Below are positions 52,788 to 61,877 of a stretch of 64,000 bases of DNA, one piece after another; position 1 is the stretch's first letter, and every line of letters starts with the position of its first letter. Where the stretch lies: NCBI GenBank assembly GCA_016715365.1, contig JADKAM010000012.1, positions 36,024 through 100,023 of the forward strand. Direction: 5' to 3'. The translations under genes and the position numbers were made by a program. The stretch comes from Chitinophagaceae bacterium (GTDB lineage Bacteria > Bacteroidota > Bacteroidia > Chitinophagales > Chitinophagaceae). The notes under the pieces are model-generated. The model was not told the origin of the DNA and did no database searches. It was given only the letters and a program-made list of their open reading frames with translations.

Positions 52788-54283
52788 TGGACCTGCTTAA
52801 AAAAATACCTTTCTTTTTATTGTTACTGGCTGTGTTCTTTTGCCTGCACGGCAGTGTAGAGAACTATGGTTACCTCAATGTGTACGAAGTGATGGAAGTG
52901 GGCGGCATCATCATTGTATGTTTAGCTGTATCCTTTGGCTTAATATGGCTCATTACTAAAGATCACTTCTTCGCAGCATTACTCACATTTTTTATAGCGC
53001 TCTGGTATTTATTCTTTGGTGCCATACACGATCTGATAAAAACAACTTCATTCTTACAGTTCCTGCAATCTTATACGGTGTTGCTGCAGGTATTACTGGT
53101 TGTAAACATCCTTGTTGCCTGGTGGTTAAAAAGAAGTAAACAGCTTTATCAAAAACTGTTTCTTTACCTGAATGTGCTTTTCATTATATTTTGTGTGTCG
53201 GATATTGTTTTGCTGGTTAGCAAAGCTGCCACTTATAAAGAGATTGCTTATCCCAATCCGGTTGCATTCGATCAGTCTAAAGTAACAGCAAAACCCAATG
53301 TTTATTTTTTGCTGTTTGATGAATACGCCGGATACAAAAGCCTGAACGATAGTTTTCATTATAAGAACGACAGCTTTTACAATTTTTTAAAGCAGGAAAA
53401 GTTTGAGGTGTTGCCCACATTTTCCAATTACGATTTTACGCCCTTCAGCATGTCGTCTATTTTAAACATGCAGTATGTGCCGGAAAATTATAATCGCAAT
53501 CAGCTTACACAGCCCGATGTACAGCACCGCTTTGGTGAAATCCGCAATGCACAGGTGCCTGCCATTTTTAAATCGATGGGGTACAGCATTGTAAATAATT
53601 CCATCTTCGATATTAAAGGCCACCCGGCACTGTATCAGTCAAACGGATTATTTCCCATTCATGCAGAACTGCTCACCAATAAAATATTTCACAACCGCCT
53701 TTTAAAAAATATAGGCTGGTGGCTTGTTACCGGCAGGTTTACCATCAATTTTTTAAAGGAGCATTACATGTACCGCAAAGATGCCTACAATCGCCAGGTA
53801 GAAAAAAGACTGCTGGAGGCTGCAGCAACACCTGCAATAAAACCCAGGTTCTGGTATGCTCATTTTTTACTGCCGCACGGGCAGTTTTACCGCGATAGTT
53901 CCGGGGCTTTGAATTCTGCAGAAAAAATACTCAACCTTAAATACCTGGCCGATAAATCCCTGTACCTTTCTTATTTAAAATACAGCAACAATATTATTAA
54001 GGAGCTGGTAATAAAGATCAACACCAACGATCCGAATGCCATCGTCATCATCATGAGCGACCACGGTTTTTACGATTACGATAATCCCGGCGATTACAAC
54101 CCGTATAATTGTGATAATATCTGCTTTGTAAAAGCGCCCAATAATAACCCGCTGTTTTATAATACACAGCTCAGCAATGTCAACGTCTTGCGCCACCTGT
54201 TTAATAACCAGTTTGGGCAAAACCTGGCTTATGTAAAAGACAGCACGGTATATGTTATTGAAGACCCGGCTGTGCTGCGGTAA
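52787..54283 (+). CDS. Membrane-anchored sulfatase/phosphatase-fold enzyme
   Basis: A 498-aa protein with about five N-terminal transmembrane helices (residues 1-155), then an external alkaline-phosphatase-superfamily domain. The domain opens NVYFLLFDEYAGYKSLNDSF, has a histidine block LLPHGQFYRD (about 362), and ends with the metal-site motif IMSDHGFYDYDN (about 422). This layout is like LTA synthase and lipid phosphoethanolamine or phosphoglycerol transferases. It shares one base with the preceding kinase-like/methyltransferase gene, so they are coupled. It probably adds or removes a phosphoryl or sulfate group on an envelope glycan; the direction is not deducible. Confidence 0.8.
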   Translation: MDLLKKIPFFLLLLAVFFCLHGSVENYGYLNVYEVMEVGGIIIVCLAVSFGLIWLITKDHFFAALLTFFIALWYLFFGAIHDLIKTTSFLQFLQSYTVLLQVLLVVNILVAWWLKRSKQLYQKLFLYLNVLFIIFCVSDIVLLVSKAATYKEIAYPNPVAFDQSKVTAKPNVYFLLFDEYAGYKSLNDSFHYKNDSFYNFLKQEKFEVLPTFSNYDFTPFSMSSILNMQYVPENYNRNQLTQPDVQHRFGEIRNAQVPAIFKSMGYSIVNNSIFDIKGHPALYQSNGLFPIHAELLTNKIFHNRLLKNIGWWLVTGRFTINFLKEHYMYRKDAYNRQVEKRLLEAAATPAIKPRFWYAHFLLPHGQFYRDSSGALNSAEKILNLKYLADKSLYLSYLKYSNNIIKELVIKINTNDPNAIVIIMSDHGFYDYDNPGDYNPYNCDNICFVKAPNNNPLFYNTQLSNVNVLRHLFNNQFGQNLAYVKDSTVYVIEDPAVLR

Positions 54284-54319
54284 ACCGCTGCATCTTCAAT
54301 GTAGGATGGTGGAATGGAA

Positions 54320-54456
54320 ACACGGTTGACGCAGATTTTGACGGATGTACACAGGATTATATTGCTTCGTAGGATATGGGATTGTTTGAGTACCCAGATT
54401 TTTCTGCAAAACAGAAAGAATCCGTGTCCATCTGCCCAATCCGCGTAATCCGTGTT
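54320..54456. repeat. Long inverted repeat with ACACGG...GGATT words upstream of dnaK
   Basis: The left arm (54320-54358, starting ACACGGTTGACGCAGATT) and right arm (54419-54456, ending CGCGTAATCCGTGTT) are imperfect reverse complements with matching ACACGG, ACGC, GATT and GATG blocks. It occupies most of the 252-base gap before dnaK and resembles the elements at 9924 and 27984. Confidence 0.65.
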
Positions 54457-54535
54457 CTATCCCTGCCAAAATTGCACAAATCCCCAAATGGCATAATCAT
54501 TGCCAAATACCTCTTGAACAACAAAAATTTATATC

Positions 54536-56443
54536 ATGGGAAAGATAATAGGAATTGACTTAGGAACCACCAACAGCTGCGTTTCTGTAATGGAAGGCAA
54601 CGAGCCGGTGGTTATTGCAAACGAAGAAGGACGCCGTACAACCCCGTCGGTAGTGGCTTTTCTTAAAAATGGCGAGCGTAAAGTGGGCGATCCTGCCAAA
54701 CGCCAGGCCATTACCAACAGCCACAATACCATCAGCAGCGTAAAGCGTTTTATGGGCCGCAGGTTTGATGAAGTAACCGAAGAAATAAGCCATTGGAGCT
54801 ATAAAGTGGTAAAAGGTGACAATAATACCGTGCGTATTGACATAGATGGCAGACAATATACGCCACAGGAAATCAGTGCCATGGTGCTGCAGAAAATGAA
54901 GAAAACGGCCGAAGATTACCTGGGTGCCGAAGTAACCGATGCGGTAATTACCGTGCCTGCTTACTTTAACGATGCCCAGCGCCAGGCAACCAAAGAAGCC
55001 GGTGAAATTGCCGGTTTAAACGTTCGCCGTGTGGTAAACGAACCAACCGCAGCCGCTTTGGCTTATGGACTGGATAAGGGCGGCAAAGACCATAAAATTG
55101 CTGTGTTTGACCTGGGTGGTGGTACATTCGATATCTCGGTTTTGGAACTGGGCGATGGTGTATTTGAAGTAAAAAGTACCAATGGTGATACCCACCTTGG
55201 TGGTGATGATTTTGATAAAGTAATTATGGATTGGCTGGCCGACGAATTTAAAGCCGATGAAGCCATCGACCTGCGTAAGGACCCAATGGCTTTACAGCGT
55301 TTAAAAGAAGCAGCAGAAAAGGCAAAGGTGGAACTGTCTTCTTCAACAGAAACAGAAATTAACCTGCCTTATGTAACAGCGGTTGATGGTGTGCCTAAAC
55401 ACTTAGTGAAAAAATTAACCCGTGCAAAATTTGAAGCATTGGCCGATAAATTATTTGAGCGTTGCTTGGTACCTTGCGAAAAAGCATTGAAAGATGCCGG
55501 TATGCAAACCTCAGAAATTGAGGAAGTAATTATGGTAGGTGGCAGCAGCCGCATACCTAAAGTGCTTGAACTGGTTGAAAAATTCTTTGGCAAAAAACCA
55601 AACCGTGGTGTAAACCCCGATGAGGTGGTAGCCATTGGTGCAGCCATACAGGGTGCGGTCTTAAGCGGCGATATTAAAGATGTATTGTTGCTGGATGTTA
55701 CACCACTTAGCCTGGGTATTGAAACCATGGGCGGTGTAATGACAAGACTGATCGACAGCAACACCACCATCCCAACAAAAAAATCTGAAGTGTTCTCAAC
55801 CGCCAGCGATAACCAGCCCGGTGTGCAGATACATGTATTGCAGGGCGAGCGCCCCATGAGCAGCCAGAACAAAAGCCTGGGTACTTTTAATTTAGATGGC
55901 ATACCGCCTGCACCACGTGGTGTACCGCAGGTAGAAGTGATATTTGATATTGATGCCAACGGGATCTTACACGTTACCGCCAAAGACAAGGGCACCGGTA
56001 AAGAACAAAAGATACGCATTGAAAGCGGCAGCGGCTTAAGCAAGGAAGAAATTGAAAAGATGAAGAACGATGCCAAGGCCAATGAAGAAAGTGATAAGGC
56101 AGAAAGGGAAAAAGTTGATAAGGTTAACCAGGCCGACAGCCTGATATTTCAGACAGAAAAACAACTGAAGGAATACGGCGACAAGATACCTGCCGATAAA
56201 AAAGGCGCTATTGACAGCTCTTTAACCAAATTAAAAGAAGCACACAAAGCACAGGACCTGGCAGCCATTGATACGGCCATGGCCGAAATGAATGCCGCCT
56301 GGACCGCAGCCAGTGAAGATATGTATAAAGCTACGCAGGAAGCTGGTGGTGCACAACCTGGCGCTGAAGCCGGTGGTGCTGAACCAGAGCCACAGGGCAG
56401 TGAGAGTAAAGTGGAGGATGTGCCTTTTGAGGAAGTGAAGTAA
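54536..56443 (+). CDS. dnaK: Chaperone DnaK (Hsp70)
   Basis: A 635-aa Hsp70 that uses ATP to fold and protect proteins in the cytoplasm. The ATPase domain starts KIIGIDLGTTNSCVSVMEG and contains AYFNDAQRQATKEAGEIAGL, FDLGGGTFDISVLELG and VGGSSRIPKVLELV. The substrate-binding domain has LLDVTPLSLGIETMGGVMT, and the lid ends in a Gly/Ala-rich stretch and KVEDVPFEEVK. The length is typical. No dnaJ or grpE is adjacent. A terminator follows after a CCTGAGC repeat. No HrcA-type CIRCE palindrome was seen upstream. Confidence 0.98.
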   Translation: MGKIIGIDLGTTNSCVSVMEGNEPVVIANEEGRRTTPSVVAFLKNGERKVGDPAKRQAITNSHNTISSVKRFMGRRFDEVTEEISHWSYKVVKGDNNTVRIDIDGRQYTPQEISAMVLQKMKKTAEDYLGAEVTDAVITVPAYFNDAQRQATKEAGEIAGLNVRRVVNEPTAAALAYGLDKGGKDHKIAVFDLGGGTFDISVLELGDGVFEVKSTNGDTHLGGDDFDKVIMDWLADEFKADEAIDLRKDPMALQRLKEAAEKAKVELSSSTETEINLPYVTAVDGVPKHLVKKLTRAKFEALADKLFERCLVPCEKALKDAGMQTSEIEEVIMVGGSSRIPKVLELVEKFFGKKPNRGVNPDEVVAIGAAIQGAVLSGDIKDVLLLDVTPLSLGIETMGGVMTRLIDSNTTIPTKKSEVFSTASDNQPGVQIHVLQGERPMSSQNKSLGTFNLDGIPPAPRGVPQVEVIFDIDANGILHVTAKDKGTGKEQKIRIESGSGLSKEEIEKMKNDAKANEESDKAEREKVDKVNQADSLIFQTEKQLKEYGDKIPADKKGAIDSSLTKLKEAHKAQDLAAIDTAMAEMNAAWTAASEDMYKATQEAGGAQPGAEAGGAEPEPQGSESKVEDVPFEEVK

Positions 56444-56458
56444 AGAACGGAATGTCAT

Positions 56459-56475
56459 CCTGAGCTTGTCGAAGG
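56459..56475. repeat. CCTGAGCTTGTCGAAGG dispersed motif
   Basis: CCTGAGCTTGTCGAAGG, preceded by GTCAT and followed by ATTAG, directly downstream of dnaK. It is a member of the motif also seen at 26726, 58352 and 61962. Confidence 0.7.
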
Positions 56476-56500
56476 ATTAGTTAGAATATCTTATTTTATG

Positions 56501-56540
56501 AAGCCAGACTTACTTAATTGTAGGTGCTGGCTTTTTATTT
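56501..56540 (+). terminator. Terminator downstream of dnaK
   Basis: AAGCCAG (56501-56507) pairs with CTGGCTT (56527-56533), with an inner CTTAC/GTAGG pairing, followed by TTTATTT. Confidence 0.65.
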
Positions 56541-56574
56541 AAAAAACTATTTGGTAGCAATAAAATTAACCGAC

Positions 56575-57407
56575 ATGAAAATATTTATAAGTTGGTCTGG
56601 TGAGAGAAGCCACAAAGTTGCAGAACTGTTGAATAATATGGGTCCAGTGTGTTTTGCAAGCAGTAAATCCGTGGCTATCTAGTAAGGATATTGATAAAGG
56701 ATCTTTATGGTTTTCTGAGATTACTACTCAATTGGCTAATACACATAATGGGATTGTTTGTCTTACAAAAGCGAATGCAAATAATCCATGGGTATTATTT
56801 GAAGCAGGGGCTTTAGCAAAAGGCTTATCATCTAATCGAGTTTTTACTTTATTAATTGATTTAGTACCCAACGATGTTAAAGATCCTCTTGCTCAGTTTA
56901 ATCATACTTCACCCACTAAAAGCGGAATTTATCAGCTTATAAGAACAATTAATAATGGTTTAGAGGAGCAAGCTTTAACCGAAAATATTTTATCAAATGT
57001 ATTTGAAACTTATGCCACAATTTGAAAAAGAGTTTAAAGAAATACTTAATTCTACACCTTCAGAGGAAGTTACTATAGAAAGACCTAAAGATGAATTACT
57101 AGATGAAATATTATATTCTGTAAGAGGGATTGATAAAAGGCTTAGAAAAATTGAAGAACCAGGGTATTTGAATCCTTATCGTATTCAGTTTATGGGAGGA
57201 GGGGGAGCACGTCTGGCATCTCACTTGAGGCCAATTGAAGATCTAAATCTTAGTGTCAGGGCTTTTAATGTTTTAAAAATTAATAGAATTAACACTATTG
57301 AAGAATTAATGCTTACAGATTTGGAGCTTTTAGAAAATTGTGGAACTAAATCGAAGGAAGAACTTAAGATAATGATTGAAAAAATAAGGAATAATGATTG
57401 GTCATAA
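56575..57407 (+). pseudogene. TIR-domain protein with RNA polymerase alpha-CTD-like domain, broken by two frameshifts
   Basis: Three successive frames make one ~277-aa protein. Frame one (from ATG 56575) gives MKIFISWSGERSHKVAELLN, the start of TIR-type NAD-cleaving or signalling domains. Near 56638 an extra base moves to the frame with WLSSKDIDKGSLWFSEI and PWVLFEAGALAKGL (TIR core). Near 57008 another shift leads to MPQFEKEFKEIL, a linker, and RPIEDLNLSVRAFNVLK ... CGTKSKEEL, a close match to the RNA polymerase alpha C-terminal domain. Each shift is +1 (or -2). TIR proteins often act in phage defence. As read here it cannot make a full protein. Confidence 0.8.
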
Positions 57408-57435
57408 AATATCAGCTTCGACGCTGGTGCCCCCA

Positions 57436-58028
57436 CTTCGCCGCTGTTGGCATTACGTAAGCTCACTCTCGCCGTTGTTGCGCCTCTGGCTAACAACGAT
57501 TGGCTTGGTTGTTATTTACTAAAAGTCATTTGACTCCTATTTTTTTGGCAACCGTTTTAAAAAGCTCCCAGCCTTTACTACCGTTGTAATAAATTATCCT
57601 TTTATTTTCTTTTGCAGAACGGGTATAGCCAAAATCATCAATTTGTATGAGGCCATAAATTCCTGATATTGTAACAGTATTTCCTTTTATAATTGCTGTT
57701 AATCGGCATTGCCCAGGAATATTTGAAAACTCTTCGCCGTTGTTGGCATTACGTAAGCCCACTCTCGCCGTTGTTGTGCCTCCGGCCAACAACGATTGAG
57801 CTGTTAGCTATTTACTAAAAGTCATTTGCACTCCTAATCTCTCAGCAACCGTTTTCAAAAGCTCCCAGCCTTTACTACCCTTATAATAAATTATGTTTTG
57901 ATAATCTTTAGGGGATCTTGTGTAACCAAAATCATCAATCTTTATAAGTCCAAAAATACCAGTAAGTGTAATGCTTTTTCCTTTTATTACGGCTGTTAAA
58001 CGGCATTGGCCCGGTATTTTCGAAAACT
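57436..58028. repeat. ~296-bp imperfect tandem duplication with hairpin element
   Basis: Positions 57436-57731 and 57732-58028 are two imperfect copies with a period of 296-297. Each begins CTTCGCCGNTGTTGGCATTACGTAAGC, contains the hairpin CGTTGTTG...CAACAACG, and continues into the 3' half of a small secreted-protein gene. Only the second copy connects to the complete gene. A third copy of the leading ~60 bases is at 63223-63290. Confidence 0.8.
57515..57735 (-). pseudogene. Truncated duplicate of the secreted protein at 57808
   Basis: This region encodes residues matching the C-terminal half of the neighbouring gene: EFSNIPGQCRLTAIIKG versus EFSKIPGQCRLTAVIKG, and on to YYNGSKGWELFKTVAKKIGV versus YYKGSKGWELLKTVAERLGV. 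It lacks the signal peptide and N-terminal half. A missing G near the 3' end makes it stop at IGVK, before the Q-MTFSK end of the intact copy. The open frame extends to 57792 only by reading through the repeat element. It is a duplication remnant. Confidence 0.8.
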
Positions 58029-58221
58029 CCCGGGGATAAGTTGTGAGTGTATCTACATTGTAATTATCCTTAACTATAAAATCCAGCTCAACCAGAGCAA
58101 TTTTTACTTTTTTATAAATATCAACGCTGTCATTGAGTGTTACAATTATTTTTGTATCCTCATTTTTTTGAGCATTAACCAGAAGTGGCAAAAGAAATAA
58201 TAAAATGAGCAGCAGTTTCAT
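57808..58221 (-). CDS. Small secreted protein of unknown function
   Basis: A 137-aa exported protein (signal MKLLLILLFLLPLLVNAQ). The mature part alternates strands and helices: TKIIVTLNDSVDIYKKVKIALVELDFIVKD, then IPGQCRLTAVIKG and GFGLIKIDDFGYT-like segments, ending LKTVAERLGVQMTFSK. No family was recognised with confidence; a small TBP-like or DUF4468-like fold is possible. A truncated duplicate lies directly downstream. It sits in a repeat-rich accessory zone. Confidence 0.65.
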   Translation of the reverse strand: MKLLLILLFLLPLLVNAQKNEDTKIIVTLNDSVDIYKKVKIALVELDFIVKDNYNVDTLTTYPREFSKIPGQCRLTAVIKGKSITLTGIFGLIKIDDFGYTRSPKDYQNIIYYKGSKGWELLKTVAERLGVQMTFSK

Positions 58222-58267
58222 AGTTCAATGTTTAATTAAAAGTACAACATAAATATTTTTCTGCCCC

Positions 58268-58447
58268 CACTGGCGCAAGTGTTCTCTTCCACAATCAACA
58301 AATTCAAACGTAATGTTTGTGGGATCACTTGTGTCTACCAGTCCTGGCGGTCCTGAGCGAAGTCGAAGGGGCACCGCAGTTTACTTTAGCGAAACAATAA
58401 AGAGGCATTTATACAATGAGCAACCACAGGCTGCAATAGATAATAGT
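58268..58447. repeat. 180-bp dispersed repeat, copy 1
   Basis: It starts CACTGGCGCAAGTGTT and ends CTGCAATAGATAATAGT, and includes CCTGAGCGAAGTCGAAGG at 58352. Copy 2 at 61878-62057 has the same length and is about 90% identical by eye. The ends of its first ~85 bases (CACTGGCGCAAGTG and CACTTGTGTCTACCAGT) are imperfect inverted repeats. It fills most of the 278-base gap upstream of the 57808 gene. Confidence 0.85.
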
Positions 58448-58499
58448 CCTGCTGCCTTGGGTGTTCTTAAAGGGGTTTGGTAACACTCACAAATTATTA

Positions 58500-61400
58500 T
58501 TACCTCATTAATAAAACTGTCCCTTTTTCGTTATTTTGAAATGAATTTAATTTGAAGTTGCATACCCATGTATACGTACCGGTATCGGCCTCTTTACCTT
58601 TAAAAGTTCCATCCCAACCCGCTGTAATATCAGTAGTGTTAAATACCACCGAGCCGTATCGGTTTAAAATGATAAAATTGTATTTAGTTACGTTTCCAAA
58701 AATCGCTGGTTTAAAAATTTCATTTTTACCATCATGGTTTGGCGTAAATGCGGTGGGAATATAAAATCCTCTGTAACATTCTTTGGGCAGTACCAAAATA
58801 CTGTCTCTGCCCATACAATTTTTAGCGTCTGTTACCTGTAACCAATACAGGCCCGGTCCGGAGATTGTAATGATGGAAGTGGTGGAGTTGTTATTCCAGG
58901 TGTATTGATTATAATTATGCAAAGGAATAATCTGAAGCGTTGCGTTACGGCATATAGCAGTATCGGCAGGTAAAAAATCAGCAGGCCGGGCATTTATATT
59001 CCTGATCTCAGTAGTATCTGAGCCCATGCAATTATTTATATCTGTAACTGCTACCCAGTATTTGCCAATGCCCGAAACCTGTATTGTACTGGTAGTAGCT
59101 GCTGTATTCCATAAATAATTGCTGTAACCCGGGCCGGCATCCAGCATCTTAATATCGCCAAAACAAATATCCGGGTTCTTATCAAGACGCATAGCCGGTA
59201 AAGCATAAACATTTATTACCCGTAGCGTATCTGTGGATGTACAACCGTTTGCAGCAGTGCCAATGGCAATATAATTTCCGGTTGTAAAAACCGATACCTT
59301 TTGTGTATTGGCACCTGTGTTCCAGGCATACTGAATAAAGCCAGCTCCTGCATTTAAAATGGCGCTATCGCCGCTGCAAAAACTTTTATCCGCACCTAAA
59401 TTAATTGGTATCGAATGGTTCACCTTAATATAAATGCTGTCATAAGCAAAACATCCCGGTGTTTTTTCTGCCCTAACAAAGTAAATGGTATCAACCATGG
59501 GCTGCACGATCACATTTTGTGCTGTTAGCGAATTTATATTGTATGCCGGTCCCCAGGCATAATTTAAAAAGCCACCCGGTGCATTAATATGTACTGTATC
59601 TGCATTGCATTTTATCCTGTCTGCTCCAATATTAAAAATAATCGGCGGGGCTGCAGAAACTATTATGGTATCGCTTGATGCATTACCGCAGCCATCAACC
59701 ACATCAACATAATATGTTCCGGGTGTTGTTGCCGTGATTGCAGAACCTGTACCACCCGAACTCCACAGGTATGATGCATAGCCGGAACCTGCGTTAAGTA
59801 CTATGCTATTTCCAGGGCATATAGAAGTGTCTGAACCCAGGTTTACAATGGGCATAGATGCATATACAACAACATGAACCGAGTCTGCAAGGTTTGCACA
59901 GGATTGTATGCCGGCATAAATATATCCCTGCCACGCCCCATTAAAAATAACCTGGTAGGTTGAATCATTTATTTGTATAAAAGACTGAACATAAGTAGGG
60001 TCGTAATTGAAATTAACATTGCTGCCACATTCCGGGTTTTTATGTGCAGTCAGCAATAACGGAGCAGATCCGCAAATGGTATCTGTGGAAGCAGTAAGTT
60101 TCATGGTATCGCAAAAAGAGGTAGATTGACAGCCAGGAACATAGACGGCACCCGTGTTTACTGCCGTGATTGTTTTGTTGCTGCTTTCCACAAAATCGCC
60201 AGCCAGTATGGATGCGACACTTAAATTGATGTTGGGAATATAATTAAATGGCTGAATAAGAGATATTGGTTCATCTACCCCTGTACACGTTGACGAAGTA
60301 TCTGAGATTTGTAATTTTAAAAATTCCATTTTGGAACCGGGAGCAGCACTGTTGCCCAAAAGCCTGGTCAATAGGTCAGCACCAGAGGAATGTTTAACCG
60401 CATAGTTTTCAAAATTCACAAATTCATCTACATATTGTCTTTTCCGTTCCTTTAATATAACATCATCATTAAACTGCAGGTAATGGATACCCGGGTTCGT
60501 TCCTCCGGGCGACATAGTAAATAATCCCTGTGTTATCCGGGAAAAGAGAGCATTTGATTGTACTCAGGTTGCCCTGAACATTGTTTCTTATACAAAAGGC
60601 CTTTACAAAATTCAGGTTTTCATCAAACTCGCATACAGCTTGCTGGTAGTAAAGAGGAGCGGTGCCAAAGAACCCGTAACACCGCCCACTGATGCGGTAA
60701 TGGCCATTGTTGAGTCTCACCATCGGATCGGTACCTAAAAAACTTAAATTGCATGCCTGGGCATCTGAAATGCTGTAGTATTTTGTTGCAATGGTATCGC
60801 CGTTTGTTTTATTGATCCGGTAAATGCCTACCCATGTAAAAGTGCTCACTGGTTATCTTTCCAAAGGAGATAATTTCATTCTGTAAAATGTCAATCCCAA
60901 ATACATTCTCAACATAATTCCCATTGTTGGGATTATACATTTTACTCCATAAGATATTGCCGTTATTTTGATCCAGTTTGTTTATATTTCTTCCCGTAGC
61001 CCAATGCGGCCCGGTTAAATAAATATCGCCTGTACCCGGATCTTCTTTCATTTGCTGAACATAATAATAATCGGCACTTCCTGTACCCCCGGTATCCAAA
61101 CAATAGATTTGTAGGTTTTACTCCATATGATATTTCCGGTATTGTCAGTTTTGGTTAGTAACAGGTCCTCATTACCACTAACAAGATTATTTGTTTTACC
61201 CACCAATATTAAATTGCCGTTTTGTAATTCAAGGGTTTTGTAATAATAGATAGTACTGTATTCAACATGATTTAAACTGTCGTATGTTTTCCCCATATAA
61301 CATTCCCGCTTTCATCGGTTTTCAAAACATATGCTTTATTCTGAACAAAACCGGTGGTGTAATCAGAATAGGTTCCGGCAATAAGCAGCATGCCATTTGA

Positions 61401-61724
61401 AGTTTTACTAACTCCGTTTACATAAAAGTGAACAGAATCCTTTCTTAGAAAAAATCTGCCCGATGAGTCATAACAGGTAGTGTTTTGAAGAGAATTTAAA
61501 TGAGGTACAGATGCTTTTTCAATTTGCAATTTGGTAACCTTATCAACTTTACCTGAAAAGTCCGGCTTATTTAACCGGTTTTGCGGTAACTGGGTCATAA
61601 AAACCAAAGAATCAAGCTGTGCAGGGTTTAACTTAAACGAAGCATTATTTTGACATTGTACTGATTGACTGCAACACAAATAAATGCACAGTAAAAAAAT
61701 GGTACGTGTTATAAATATGTTCAT
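58500..61724 (-). pseudogene. Type IX type-B cargo protein broken by four frameshifts
   Basis: Five overlapping minus-strand frames, from ATG 61724 to the stop at 58500, together form one ~1,075-aa surface protein. The order is: signal peptide (FITRTIFLLCIYLCCSQS), a beta-propeller-like N-terminal region with repeated LTKTDNTGNIIWSKTY and KLDQNNGNILWSKMY blades, then five or more Ig-like repeats (VNLGSDTSICPGNSIVLNAGSGYASYLW type), and a type-B sorting domain (IPTAFTPNHDGKNEIFKP, WDGTFKGKEADTGTYTW, NEKGTVLLMR). Frame changes occur near 61290 (-1), 61110 (-1), 60845 (+1) and 60510 (+1). The longest remaining frame, 58500-60515, keeps the sorting domain but no signal peptide. Confidence 0.85.
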
Positions 61725-61877
61725 CAGAAAAAATGTCAATTATTACTGCCACAATATTAAATAATTTATGTTATAATATTTTTATTTGTTGCAGGGTTCT
61801 TCCAAATGTTAAACCGCTTTAAACATTATGATGGCTCCATTGGCCACTCACTGGCAAGTGTTCCCTCCCACAATCCT

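Noticed and set aside
54284..54535. CIRCE-type heat-shock operator upstream of dnaK
   Set aside because: The inverted repeat here is long, imperfect and of the dispersed ACACGG/GGATT type; the TTAGCACTC...GAGTGCTAA pattern is absent.
55369..56082. 237-aa open frame antisense to dnaK
   Set aside because: It is fully inside the conserved dnaK coding region, has shadow-type composition and no start context; it is a by-product of codon bias on the other strand.
57436..58028. Integron-like gene cassettes with attC sites
   Set aside because: The element-plus-gene layout and the GTTGTTG/CAACAAC hairpin recall attC sites, but the RYYYAAC and GTTRRRY core sites are not found at the right places and no integrase gene is in the window.
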